Below, piece after piece: positions 1-6,603 of a DNA stretch of 12,176 bases (positions within the stretch are counted from its first letter, which is position 1; every line of letters starts with the position of its first letter). The notes below the pieces were generated by a model. It was given only the letters and a program-made list of their open reading frames with translations, was not told the DNA's origin and made no database searches. The stretch covers positions 1 to 12,176 of the forward strand of contig CAZOVB010000093.1 of the NCBI GenBank assembly GCA_964583095.1. The letters are read 5' to 3'. Made by a program: the position numbers and the translations under genes. Source of the DNA: CAZOVB01 sp964583095. GTDB lineage: Bacteria; Planctomycetota; Phycisphaerae; SM23-33.

Positions 1-2336
1 ATGTCGCGGATCTGCTCGCGGCTGAGGCTGTGGAAGATCACCGTCTCGTCGATCCGGTTGAGGAATTCAGGCCGGAAGGTTTCCTTCAGGGCGGTTGAGA
101 GCTTGGCTTCGATCTCCCATTCCTGCTCCTGCCGGCCGGCGAGTTCCTGGATGTACTGGGAGGCGATGTTGGAGGTCATGACGATCAGCGTGTTCTTGAA
201 GTCGACCGGTCGCCCATGTCCATCTGTAAGTCTTCCATCGTCAAGGACTTGCAGCAACACGTTAAACACATCCCGGTGGGCCTTTTCGATCTCGTCCAGG
301 AGGATCACGCAGTAGGGCCTGCGGCGGACGGTTTCGGTGAGCCTTCCGCCCTCTTCGTATCCCACGTAGCCGGGGGGGGCACCGATAAGCCGGGCCACCG
401 AGTGCTGCTCCATGAACTCGCTCATGTCGATGCGGACCATGGCGTCTTCGGCATCGAAGAGCAACTGGGCCAGGGCCTTGCACAGCTCGGTTTTTCCCAC
501 GCCGGTCGGGCCCAGGAACAGGAAGCTGCCGATGGGCCTGCGCGGATCTCCCAGTCCGGCCCGGTTGCGTCGAACCGCGTCGGCCACCGCCCGCAGGGCT
601 TCATCCTGGCCTACCACTCGCTCGCGCAGGCGGTCCTCCATGTCCAGAAGCTTGGCCCGTTCGCTCTCCATGAGCTTCGAGACAGGGATGTGGGTCCACT
701 TGGCCACCACCTCGGCGATGTGCTCGGGGGTGACCTCCTCGCTGGTCATGGCCCCCTCCTGCTGGAGGGTGTCAAAGCGTTGCTCAGCCTGGTCGAGCTG
801 GGATTGCAGGTCCCGCAACTGGCCGTACTGGATACGGGCGGCCTTTTCCAGGTCGCCCTCTCGCTGGGCCTGCTCCAGTTCCGTGCGCTTCTGCTCCATC
901 TGCTCGCGGAGTTCCTTGATGTTCTTGAGCAGCCCGGTCTCGTTCTGCCAGAGCGACTGCTTGGCGTCGAACTCGTTCTGCATGTCGGCCAGTTCCCTGT
1001 CCAGTTCGGACAGACGTTGGCGACTGGCCTCGTCGGATTCCTTTCGCAGGGCTTCGCGCTCGATCTGCATCTGCATCAGGCGACGCTTGAGCTCGTCCAG
1101 TTCGGTGGGCATGGAATCGTTCTCGATGCGCAACCGGCTGGCGGCTTCGTCGATCAGGTCGATGGCCTTGTCCGGCAGGAACCTGTCGGCAATGTAGCGG
1201 TTGCTCATCGTCGCGGCCGAGACCAGGGCCGAATCCTGAATCCGAACGCCATGGTGGGCGTCGTAGCGGGGCTTGAGGCCTCGAAGGATGGCCAGGGTGT
1301 CTTCCACGCTCGGCTCGAGAACCATCACCGGCTGGAAGCGACGCTCCAGGGCGGCATCCTTCTCCACGTGCTTGCGGTATTCGTCCAGGGTGGTGGCCCC
1401 GATGCAGCGGAGATCCCCACGGGCCAGGGCGGGCTTGATGAGGTTTCCGGCCGAAATAGCCCCCTCGGCTGCACCAGCCCCGACGACGGTATGGAGCTCG
1501 TCAACGAAGAGGATGATGCGTCCGTCGGACTGGGTAACTTCCTTAAGGACAGCCTTTAGGCGATCTTCGAACTCTCCGCGAAATTTCGCACCGGCCAGCA
1601 GTGCGCCCATATCCAGGGCGTAAATGGTCTTGCCCGACAGCCCGGCAGGGACGTCTCCATCGACGATCCGCTGGGCCATGCCTTCCACGATGGCGGTCTT
1701 GCCCACGCCCGGCTGGCCGATGAGGACGGGATTGTTCTTGGTTCTGCGGGAGAGGACCTGCATGCACCGGCGGATTTCCTCGTCGCGTCCGATGACAGGG
1801 TCGAGCTTTCCCTCCCGGGCCATGTCGCACAGGTCGCGTCCGTATCGCTGCAGGGCCTGGTACTTCTCTTCGGCGTTGGGATCGGTGACGCTCTGGGAGC
1901 CGCGGATGTCCTTCATGGCGGTCAGCAGGTCCTTGCGGGTCACCCCGAGGGTGGAGAGGACTTCCTTGGCCTGGCCTCGTTCTTCCGCAAGGGCCAGGAG
2001 CAGATGCTCGATGCTGACATACTCGTCGCCGAGATCCCTGGCTTCCTTGTCGGCCCGAAACAGGGCTGCGTTGAGGGTCGGATCGGCACTTTGGCCCCCC
2101 TGACCCCCTTCGGTGCGTGTCGGGAGGCGTTTGAGCTCGGCCTGGACCACGCTTCGCACGCGGTCGCGGGCTGCGCCGGTCTTTTCCAGCAAGGCACCTG
2201 CCAGGGCGTTGTCCTGGGCCAGAAGCGCAGCGAGAAGGTGAAGTCCGGTTACGGTTGTATGGGAGGCTTCGACGGCCAACTGCTGGGCATCGGAAAGGGC
2301 CTCCTGTGCTTTGACAGTCAGTTTGTCCATTCGCAT
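1..2336 (-). CDS. clpB: ClpB, AAA+ protein disaggregase (C-terminus cut by window edge)
   Basis: ClpB is a hexameric cytosolic ATPase that, with DnaK, threads and rescues aggregated proteins after heat or other stress. The minus-strand frame is open from ATG 2336 to the window edge: 778 codons, lacking about 80 C-terminal residues compared with the usual ~860. Visible in order: Clp N-domain repeats (residues ~1-145); AAA+ domain 1 with Walker A GQPGVGKT (K213) and Walker B LFVDE (E280); a long charged coiled-coil middle domain (~410-530), which marks ClpB rather than ClpA or ClpC; AAA+ domain 2 with Walker A GPTGVGKT (K615), pore loop GYVGY and Walker B ILLDE (E682); and FRPEFLNRIDE near the edge. 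The start is supported by GGAG at 2345-2348, 8 nt before ATG; a second ATG lies two codons in. It follows the LEA gene on the same strand after 146 bp and has its own putative sigma-54 promoter. Confidence 0.97.
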   Translation of the reverse strand, partial: MRMDKLTVKAQEALSDAQQLAVEASHTTVTGLHLLAALLAQDNALAGALLEKTGAARDRVRSVVQAELKRLPTRTEGGQGGQSADPTLNAALFRADKEARDLGDEYVSIEHLLLALAEERGQAKEVLSTLGVTRKDLLTAMKDIRGSQSVTDPNAEEKYQALQRYGRDLCDMAREGKLDPVIGRDEEIRRCMQVLSRRTKNNPVLIGQPGVGKTAIVEGMAQRIVDGDVPAGLSGKTIYALDMGALLAGAKFRGEFEDRLKAVLKEVTQSDGRIILFVDELHTVVGAGAAEGAISAGNLIKPALARGDLRCIGATTLDEYRKHVEKDAALERRFQPVMVLEPSVEDTLAILRGLKPRYDAHHGVRIQDSALVSAATMSNRYIADRFLPDKAIDLIDEAASRLRIENDSMPTELDELKRRLMQMQIEREALRKESDEASRQRLSELDRELADMQNEFDAKQSLWQNETGLLKNIKELREQMEQKRTELEQAQREGDLEKAARIQYGQLRDLQSQLDQAEQRFDTLQQEGAMTSEEVTPEHIAEVVAKWTHIPVSKLMESERAKLLDMEDRLRERVVGQDEALRAVADAVRRNRAGLGDPRRPIGSFLFLGPTGVGKTELCKALAQLLFDAEDAMVRIDMSEFMEQHSVARLIGAPPGYVGYEEGGRLTETVRRRPYCVILLDEIEKAHRDVFNVLLQVLDDGRLTDGHGRPVDFKNTLIVMTSNIASQYIQELAGRQEQEWEIEAKLSTALKETFRPEFLNRIDETVIFHSLSREQIRD

Positions 2337-2370
2337 AGTGGGTACTCCAGAAAAGGACCACCCGAAGATA

Positions 2371-2388
2371 ATGCAAATGACATGCCAG
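2371..2388 (-). promoter_or_regulatory. Putative sigma-54 (RpoN) -24/-12 promoter of clpB
   Basis: On the minus strand the sequence is CTGGCATG-TCAT-TTGCAT. Against the sigma-54 consensus YTGGCACG-N4-TTGCW only one specified base differs (T for C in the -24 box), and the invariant GG and GC dinucleotides are exactly 10 nt apart. If the C of the -12 GC is at 2373, transcription starts near 2361. That gives a 25 nt leader containing the clpB Shine-Dalgarno sequence. I saw no convincing sigma-70 or CIRCE element in this gap. Sigma-54 promoters need an enhancer-binding activator, which is not identified here. Confidence 0.6.
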
Positions 2389-2411
2389 TAGCGCAACCCC
2401 TGCATATAAAC

Positions 2412-2425
2412 GCCCTTGCGAGGGC
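2412..2425. repeat. Inverted repeat between the LEA gene and clpB (operator or weak terminator)
   Basis: This is a perfect 5 bp inverted repeat, GCCCT-tgcg-AGGGC, in the gap between the LEA stop and clpB. On the minus strand it is followed by GTTTATAT, so it could be a weak intrinsic terminator for the LEA transcript. It also lies about 50-65 bp upstream of the predicted sigma-54 start, so a protein-binding site is possible. The stem is short and neither role is established. Confidence 0.3.
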
Positions 2426-2482
2426 ATACGCTGTCAAAACCGACCCCCCCCAGGGCACGATTGTCATTCCGGCAGGCGGAGG

Positions 2483-3337
2483 CTATCTCAAAAACGGCGC
2501 GGTTCCGCCGGCGGAAATCGGCAGGGACATCGGCGCATAAGGCGTATCGACGTCGATCGAGCCGTCAAGCTGGTAGTTGGCTCCCGAGCCGCGGAGCATT
2601 CGGAAGATCCCCAGGCCCACCTTGGCCGCCGAGAAGGAGATCGGTATCTCCAGCGTTCCGGTATCTCCCGAGGCCCCCAGCGAAAGCTGCTTGTTGATCG
2701 TCGTTTGTGCGACCTGGACGTCGGCAAGCTTCAAGTTGGCGGCCATGTTGAGAAGATCCATCGCGAACTGGTTGCGATTGGTGACTTCCAGCGTCACCAC
2801 GCCCCTTGCTTCCCGCAGGTCCAATTGCTCCCAGCGGATGTTCTCCACGCGGATCCCGGGGGCGGTGGGAATGGGTAGCTCACCTTCCTTGCGGACCGGC
2901 AGGCGAAGGGTTCTGCCCACCACAGGGGCATCTACGGAAAAGCCCATCTCGGCGGTGTAGGGCAGGACGCCCCCGGGCCTGAAGTCCGACAGGGCGGAGA
3001 AGACCTCCCTGAAAACGACGGTGGCGGGGACCTGAACCCGTCGGCTCGAGCCGGCCGGGACCGTCCCGGTCAGGGGGGCCTTGCCGGTAAGAAGGGATTT
3101 GCCCCGCCCCGCAAGGGAGTAATCCACATCCACCAGGGGAAGCGGAACCGAGTAGGGATTGGAGATTTCGACATCGAAGGCCAGCGTTGCATCCTGCAGA
3201 CTGACATCCTGCAGGTTGGCCCCTACGATTCTTGCAGTGGGTTTCTGCTCCAGCAGCGAACAGCCCGAGGTGACGGCGAGGCACAGCAGGACGGGGGCAA
3301 CAGTCATCCGCCTGGGCAGGTCGGACAGAGAAGACAT
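2483..3337 (-). CDS. LEA type 2 family putative lipoprotein with two WHy-like domains
   Basis: This 284-residue protein begins with a short positively charged stretch, a hydrophobic segment (VAPVLLCLAVTSGC) and Cys26, as in a lipoprotein signal peptide. The Thr at -3 of the lipobox is atypical. The mature part holds two similar halves: residues ~34-145 with ISNPYSVPLPL and ~162-278 with VTNRNQFAMDLL. These resemble the beta-sandwich WHy/LEA-2 fold of desiccation-related proteins such as LEA14. The likely location is the inner or outer membrane facing the periplasm, and no enzymatic residues are visible. ATG 3337 is chosen because AAGGAG (3346-3351) sits 8 nt upstream and the signal peptide follows directly. 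The frame stays open upstream to 3556, but that extension runs across the divergent promoter region. ppiB diverges from it. The specific role is unknown. Confidence 0.85.
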   Translation of the reverse strand: MSSLSDLPRRMTVAPVLLCLAVTSGCSLLEQKPTARIVGANLQDVSLQDATLAFDVEISNPYSVPLPLVDVDYSLAGRGKSLLTGKAPLTGTVPAGSSRRVQVPATVVFREVFSALSDFRPGGVLPYTAEMGFSVDAPVVGRTLRLPVRKEGELPIPTAPGIRVENIRWEQLDLREARGVVTLEVTNRNQFAMDLLNMAANLKLADVQVAQTTINKQLSLGASGDTGTLEIPISFSAAKVGLGIFRMLRGSGANYQLDGSIDVDTPYAPMSLPISAGGTAPFLR

Positions 3338-3368
3338 GGGGCAGGCTCCTTTCGATTGATCCACTCGA

Positions 3369-3374
3369 ATTGTA
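3369..3374 (-). promoter_or_regulatory. Probable -10 box (TACAAT) of the LEA lipoprotein gene
   Basis: TACAAT on the minus strand lies 31 bp before ATG 3337. It predicts a start near 3362 and a leader that includes the AAGGAG ribosome binding site. No good -35 hexamer is seen at 16-18 bp. The same hexamer appears upstream of rpoN, the dUTPase gene, asnB and parB. Confidence 0.4.
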
Positions 3375-3415
3375 GGCCCAAAGCCAAGCCAGGCCAGACA
3401 TTTACCGGGCAAAAC

Positions 3416-3444
3416 TGGCCAAGAGGGTCGCAATGGCGTATAGT
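3416..3444 (+). promoter_or_regulatory. Probable sigma-70 type promoter of ppiB
   Basis: TGGCCA (3416-3421), a 17 bp spacer and TATAGT (3439-3444) match the -35/-10 consensus at 4/6 and 5/6. The box ends 26 bp before the ppiB ATG, giving a leader of about 20 nt that retains the ribosome binding site. Confidence 0.45.
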
Positions 3445-3470
3445 CCGGTTCCAATCGGGAGACGGAAACA

Positions 3471-3983
3471 ATGAGCGAAACCAATGCAACGAAAGTCGAA
3501 ATCAAGACCAATCTGGGCAGCTTCAGCGCGGAGCTCTGGCCCGACAAGGCCCCCAAGACGGTCGAGAACTTCCTGGTCTATGCCCGCAAGGGCCACTACG
3601 ACGGGACCATTTTCCACCGCGTGATCGACGGATTCATGGTCCAGGGCGGGGGAATGACTCCCGACATGCGCCAAAAGGCCACACGCGAGCCGGTGGAAAA
3701 CGAAGCCAGCTCGAAAGTTCCCAACGATCGGGGCACGCTGGCCATGGCCCGGACCAGCCAGATTCACTCGGCCACCTCGCAGTTCTTCGTGAATCTGGTG
3801 GACAACGGCTTTCTGAACCACCGCGATCAGAGCCCGCAAGGCTTTGGCTACTGCGTCTTCGGCAAGGTCACAGACGGCATGGACGTGGTGGACAAGATCG
3901 CCAAGGTCGAGACGACCTCCCACGGGCCCTACGAAGATGTCCCGGCCGAGCCGGTCCTGATCGAATCCATCCAGGAGGTCTGA
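3471..3983 (+). CDS. ppiB: Cyclophilin-type peptidyl-prolyl cis-trans isomerase
   Basis: This 170-residue single-domain cyclophilin catalyses cis-trans isomerisation of Xaa-Pro bonds during protein folding. The family core is clear: FHRVIDGFMVQGG at residues 48-60 with the catalytic Arg50, MAR at 92-94 and SQFFVNL at 103-109. There is no signal peptide or membrane segment, so it should act in the cytoplasm like E. coli PpiB, which is of similar length. ATG 3471 is preceded by GGGAG (3457-3461) with a 9 nt spacing. It is transcribed away from the LEA gene and converges on rpoN, the two stop codons being separated by only 22 bp. The symbol ppiB is used for the cytoplasmic family; naming of paralogues varies. 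Confidence 0.95.
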   Translation: MSETNATKVEIKTNLGSFSAELWPDKAPKTVENFLVYARKGHYDGTIFHRVIDGFMVQGGGMTPDMRQKATREPVENEASSKVPNDRGTLAMARTSQIHSATSQFFVNLVDNGFLNHRDQSPQGFGYCVFGKVTDGMDVVDKIAKVETTSHGPYEDVPAEPVLIESIQEV

Positions 3984-4005
3984 GAGGCTTGTCTCAAGGG
4001 CAGGG

Positions 4006-5490
4006 TCAGTACTGCTTGCGCTTGCGGGCGGGGGGAATGTTCATGAGGTTGCGATATTTGGCCACGGTGCGCCGGGCGATGTCGATCCCCTGTTGCTGCA
4101 TCTGCTTGGCCAGTTGATCGTCGTTGAGGGGATTGGATTTGTCCTCGGCCTCGATGATTTCCTTGAGCTTGGCCTTGACCGCATCCCAGGAGACATCCTC
4201 GCCCTCGGCGGTCTTGGTCCCGCCGGAGAAGAACATCCGCAGGGGATAGATCCCCAAGGGTGTCTGGACGTACTTGCCGGCCACCGCCCGGCTGACCGTG
4301 GCCACATGGACCCCCACCTTGTTGGCGACATCGACCATCGGCAGGGGCTTGAGGGCCTCGGTGCCCTCTTCCAGGAAATCCCGCTGGACGACGAAGACTT
4401 CCTCAGCCACCCTGCGTACGGTCTGGCGTCGCTGCTGGATGGCGGAGATGAGCCACTTGGCCGAGCGAATGTTCTTCTGGACGAACCGGCGGGCTTCGCG
4501 ATCGGCCCGGCGGTCGCGAACCATCTTGCGGTAGGTTCGTGAGATCATCAACTGCGGATCGTTGCCGTCGGCCATGGTGACCACGACCTGGCCGTTCTCG
4601 TCGAGTTCGACGAGGATATCGGGGTTGATCACCGGAGCGGCCCGGTCCCCCACCAGAAGGCCCGGGCGGGGGGTCAGCCGGGAGAGGTTCTCCAAGGCCT
4701 GCTTGATCTGCTCAATGTCCTTGCCCGTCCGCTTGGCGATCTGGGGCAGGCGGTTCATCTCGATATCCCGGAGGAACCGGTTGACCAGCTGCATCTCCAG
4801 CGAGACGTCCAGCCCGGCCTGGGCTTCCTGTTGAAGCTGGATCATGAGGCATTCGGGCAGATCTCGGGCGCCCACCCCCGGCGGCTCGAGCGTCTGGACA
4901 TACTTGAGCGCCTCGCGAAGCTGCTCGGGCCGATAGTGCTCGCTTTCCTCCTCGGCCAGCTCGGCCGGGTCGGCCCGGAAGTACCCGTCGGCATCGATAT
5001 GCTCGATGATCCGCTGCCCGGCCGCCCTTAGCGACTCGGGGACCTCGACGAAGGACCACTGTTCCAGCAGGTACTCGTTGAGGCTCTGGCCCGGGGCGGG
5101 CGTGTTGGCCATGGCGTCCATTTTGCGGTCGCGTTCGCCGCTGGGCCTGGCCGGGGGCGTGTAGGGTTCGTCGGAGGTAAAGGGCTCCATGCCGTATTCG
5201 TCGGTGAACTCAGCCAGGCGCTCGAAGTCCTCGCTGTTGCCCTCGGGGGAATCCTCGACGACCATGACTTCCTCACCCCGCTCGCGGTCGTCGTCTTGCT
5301 CTGCCGGCGAGGCGGGTTCGTCGTCGCTGCCTTCCTTGAGCTCCAGAACGGGATTGGTTTCCATCTCGGTATCAATGCGTTCCAGCAGGGCCTGCATCGG
5401 GAGCTGGAGGATCTCCATGGCCTGGATGATCCTCGGCGAGAGCTTCATCTGCTGTTCGAGGCGGAGATTTTGGGAAGCGTCCAGTCTCAT
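4006..5490 (-). CDS. rpoN: RNA polymerase sigma-54 factor
   Basis: Sigma-54 directs RNA polymerase to -24/-12 promoters and needs ATP-driven enhancer-binding proteins to open them. The 494-residue product shows every region. Region I (1-50) has the Gln/Leu-rich activator-interacting helices, LEQQMKLSPRIIQAMEILQL. Region II (~51-130) is acidic and variable. The core-binding domain spans ~135-320. A helix-turn-helix (~385-422) contains KVGVHVATVSRAVAGKYV. The RpoN box ARRTVAKYR (472-480) contacts the -24 element. The start at 5490 is chosen because MRLDASQ matches related proteins. The frame extends to a TTG at 5529, but that stretch is Gly-rich and covers the promoter. No strong Shine-Dalgarno precedes ATG, and the promoter position suggests a leaderless transcript. 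It lies 99 bp downstream of recR, so read-through from the dnaX-ybaB-recR cluster is possible. Confidence 0.96.
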   Translation of the reverse strand: MRLDASQNLRLEQQMKLSPRIIQAMEILQLPMQALLERIDTEMETNPVLELKEGSDDEPASPAEQDDDRERGEEVMVVEDSPEGNSEDFERLAEFTDEYGMEPFTSDEPYTPPARPSGERDRKMDAMANTPAPGQSLNEYLLEQWSFVEVPESLRAAGQRIIEHIDADGYFRADPAELAEEESEHYRPEQLREALKYVQTLEPPGVGARDLPECLMIQLQQEAQAGLDVSLEMQLVNRFLRDIEMNRLPQIAKRTGKDIEQIKQALENLSRLTPRPGLLVGDRAAPVINPDILVELDENGQVVVTMADGNDPQLMISRTYRKMVRDRRADREARRFVQKNIRSAKWLISAIQQRRQTVRRVAEEVFVVQRDFLEEGTEALKPLPMVDVANKVGVHVATVSRAVAGKYVQTPLGIYPLRMFFSGGTKTAEGEDVSWDAVKAKLKEIIEAEDKSNPLNDDQLAKQMQQQGIDIARRTVAKYRNLMNIPPARKRKQY

Positions 5491-5499
5491 AAGCGATCC

Positions 5500-5529
5500 A
5501 TTGTATCCGCCCCCCCGCCCGGAGGGCAA
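5500..5529 (-). promoter_or_regulatory. Probable rpoN promoter with G-rich spacer, close to the ATG
   Basis: On the minus strand TTGCCC (5524-5529), an 18 bp spacer and TACAAT (5500-5505) precede rpoN. The -10 box ends 9 bp before ATG 5490, so transcription would begin only about 3 nt upstream of the start codon. The spacer contains GGGCGGGGGGGCGG, an unusual guanine run that might form a G-quadruplex on the non-template strand. Confidence 0.45.
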
Positions 5530-5589
5530 CCAATCAGGGAAATGTCCGTCGGAGCAGCCCGGCCTTGCATGGAGCAGCGGGCAAGAGAA

Positions 5590-6192
5590 TCAGAGGCGCC
5601 GCCGTTCGTTGATCGCGTCGGCCAGGATCGTCTGGTTCGAGTATTCGATCTGTCCGCCCGAGGGCAGTCCGCGGGCCAGGCGCGTCACCGAGACACCCGT
5701 GGGGGCCAGCAGCGACGAGATATGGAGGGCTGTGCCGTCGCCGGCCACCGTTGGATTGCAGGCCAGCAGGACTTCTTCCACCTCGCCCTGGGCCACCCGG
5801 TCCAGCAGGGGCCCGATGGTCAGGTCTTCCGGCTCGATGCCTTCCAGGGGGGAAATCGCCCCCATCAGGACGTGATAGAGGCCCTTGTAGGCGCCGGTGG
5901 CCTCCAGGGCCAGCAGATCCTTGGGCTGCTCGACGACGCAGATGATCGACCGGTCCCGGCTGGAGTCGTCGCAGATCTCGCAGAGGTCATCCCCCTCGGC
6001 CAGGTGAAAGCAGACGCGGCAGGGGTGGATCTTCTCCTTGACGTCCCGGATGGCCTCGGCCAGGGCGAGGGTGTCGGCCTGGTCCTGCTTGAGCAGAAAG
6101 AAGGCCAGGCGTTCGGCACTGCGCGCACCGATGCCCGGCAGCCGGCCCAGCAGCTCCATGAGGCGGTCGATGCTTTCGCTGTATTGCGCCAT
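5590..6192 (-). CDS. recR: Recombination mediator protein RecR
   Basis: RecR works with RecF and RecO to load RecA onto SSB-coated single-stranded DNA at gaps and stalled forks. The 200-residue length is typical. Visible features are the N-terminal helix-hairpin-helix (LPGIGARSAERLAFFLL, residues 18-34), a four-cysteine zinc motif (C58, C61, C71, C74), and a Toprim domain from about residue 80 with CVVEQPKDLLALE. The C-terminal part includes ARGLPSGGQIEYSN, a typical ATP-free RecR signature. AAAGGA lies 4 nt before ATG 6192, a slightly short spacing. It sits 33 bp downstream of ybaB, forming the widely conserved dnaX-ybaB-recR order, probably one transcript. Confidence 0.97.
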   Translation of the reverse strand: MAQYSESIDRLMELLGRLPGIGARSAERLAFFLLKQDQADTLALAEAIRDVKEKIHPCRVCFHLAEGDDLCEICDDSSRDRSIICVVEQPKDLLALEATGAYKGLYHVLMGAISPLEGIEPEDLTIGPLLDRVAQGEVEEVLLACNPTVAGDGTALHISSLLAPTGVSVTRLARGLPSGGQIEYSNQTILADAINERRRL

Positions 6193-6225
6193 CGGGTCCT
6201 TTCGCTTCCCGGCAGGGCAGAGCCG

Positions 6226-6555
6226 CTACATTCCCAGCATACCCCCCAGGCCGGGAATCTCCATGCCGCCGGTCAGGTCCTTCATGGCCTCGGCGGCGGC
6301 CTGGGCGGCCTGGTCCTGGGCACTGGAGACAGCGGCCTTGACCATATCTTCCAGCAGAGTTGCATCGGCATCGCCGAGCACCTGGGGATCGATCTTCAAA
6401 TCCACCAGCCGCATCTTTCCGTCAACGGTGGCTTCGACCATGCCCCCGCCGGCCTGGGCGCTGTGGCGGGCCTCGGCCAGCTTCTGCTGCATCTCGGGCA
6501 TCTTCTGCTGCATCTGCCCGGCCACCTTCATCATCTTACCGAAATTACCAAACAT
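6226..6555 (-). CDS. ybaB: YbaB/EbfC family nucleoid-associated protein
   Basis: This is a 109-residue small dimeric DNA-binding protein of the YbaB/EbfC family. The family pattern is present: MFGNFGKMMKVAGQMQQKM, a Gln/Met-rich N-terminal helix; then a Gly-rich turn and a beta hairpin (GGGMVEATVDGKMRLVDLKI); then a helix ending in a Gly/Met-rich tail. These proteins bind DNA as tweezer-like dimers and help organise the nucleoid; their exact role is not settled. The start is well supported by AAAGGAG (6561-6567) with 5 nt spacing. It lies 48 bp after the end of the long (-1 frame) dnaX reading and 33 bp before recR, consistent with one operon. Confidence 0.95.
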   Translation of the reverse strand: MFGNFGKMMKVAGQMQQKMPEMQQKLAEARHSAQAGGGMVEATVDGKMRLVDLKIDPQVLGDADATLLEDMVKAAVSSAQDQAAQAAAEAMKDLTGGMEIPGLGGMLGM

Positions 6556-6603
6556 CGCTGCTCCTTTAAAACTCCGCCAGGTCGCTGGCCTGCCGAATCT
6601 GCT

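Noticed and set aside
216..1559. Long plus-strand open frame opposite clpB
   Set aside because: It is the reverse-frame shadow of a fully convincing clpB; its translation is low complexity (L/G/H/Q rich) with no recognisable domain.
2432..2437. Perfect TTGACA on the minus strand upstream of clpB
   Set aside because: There is no -10 at 16-18 bp; the nearest AT-rich box is 21-23 bp away, and the sigma-54 element fits better.
3338..3556. 73-residue upstream extension of the LEA lipoprotein
   Set aside because: It would overlap ppiB and bury the signal peptide; the internal ATG at 3337 has an ideal ribosome binding site.
3981..3996. TGAGA-ggcttg-TCTCA hairpin at the ppiB/rpoN convergent junction
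   Set aside because: The stem is only 5 bp with no T tract on either strand and includes the ppiB stop codon; too weak to call a terminator.
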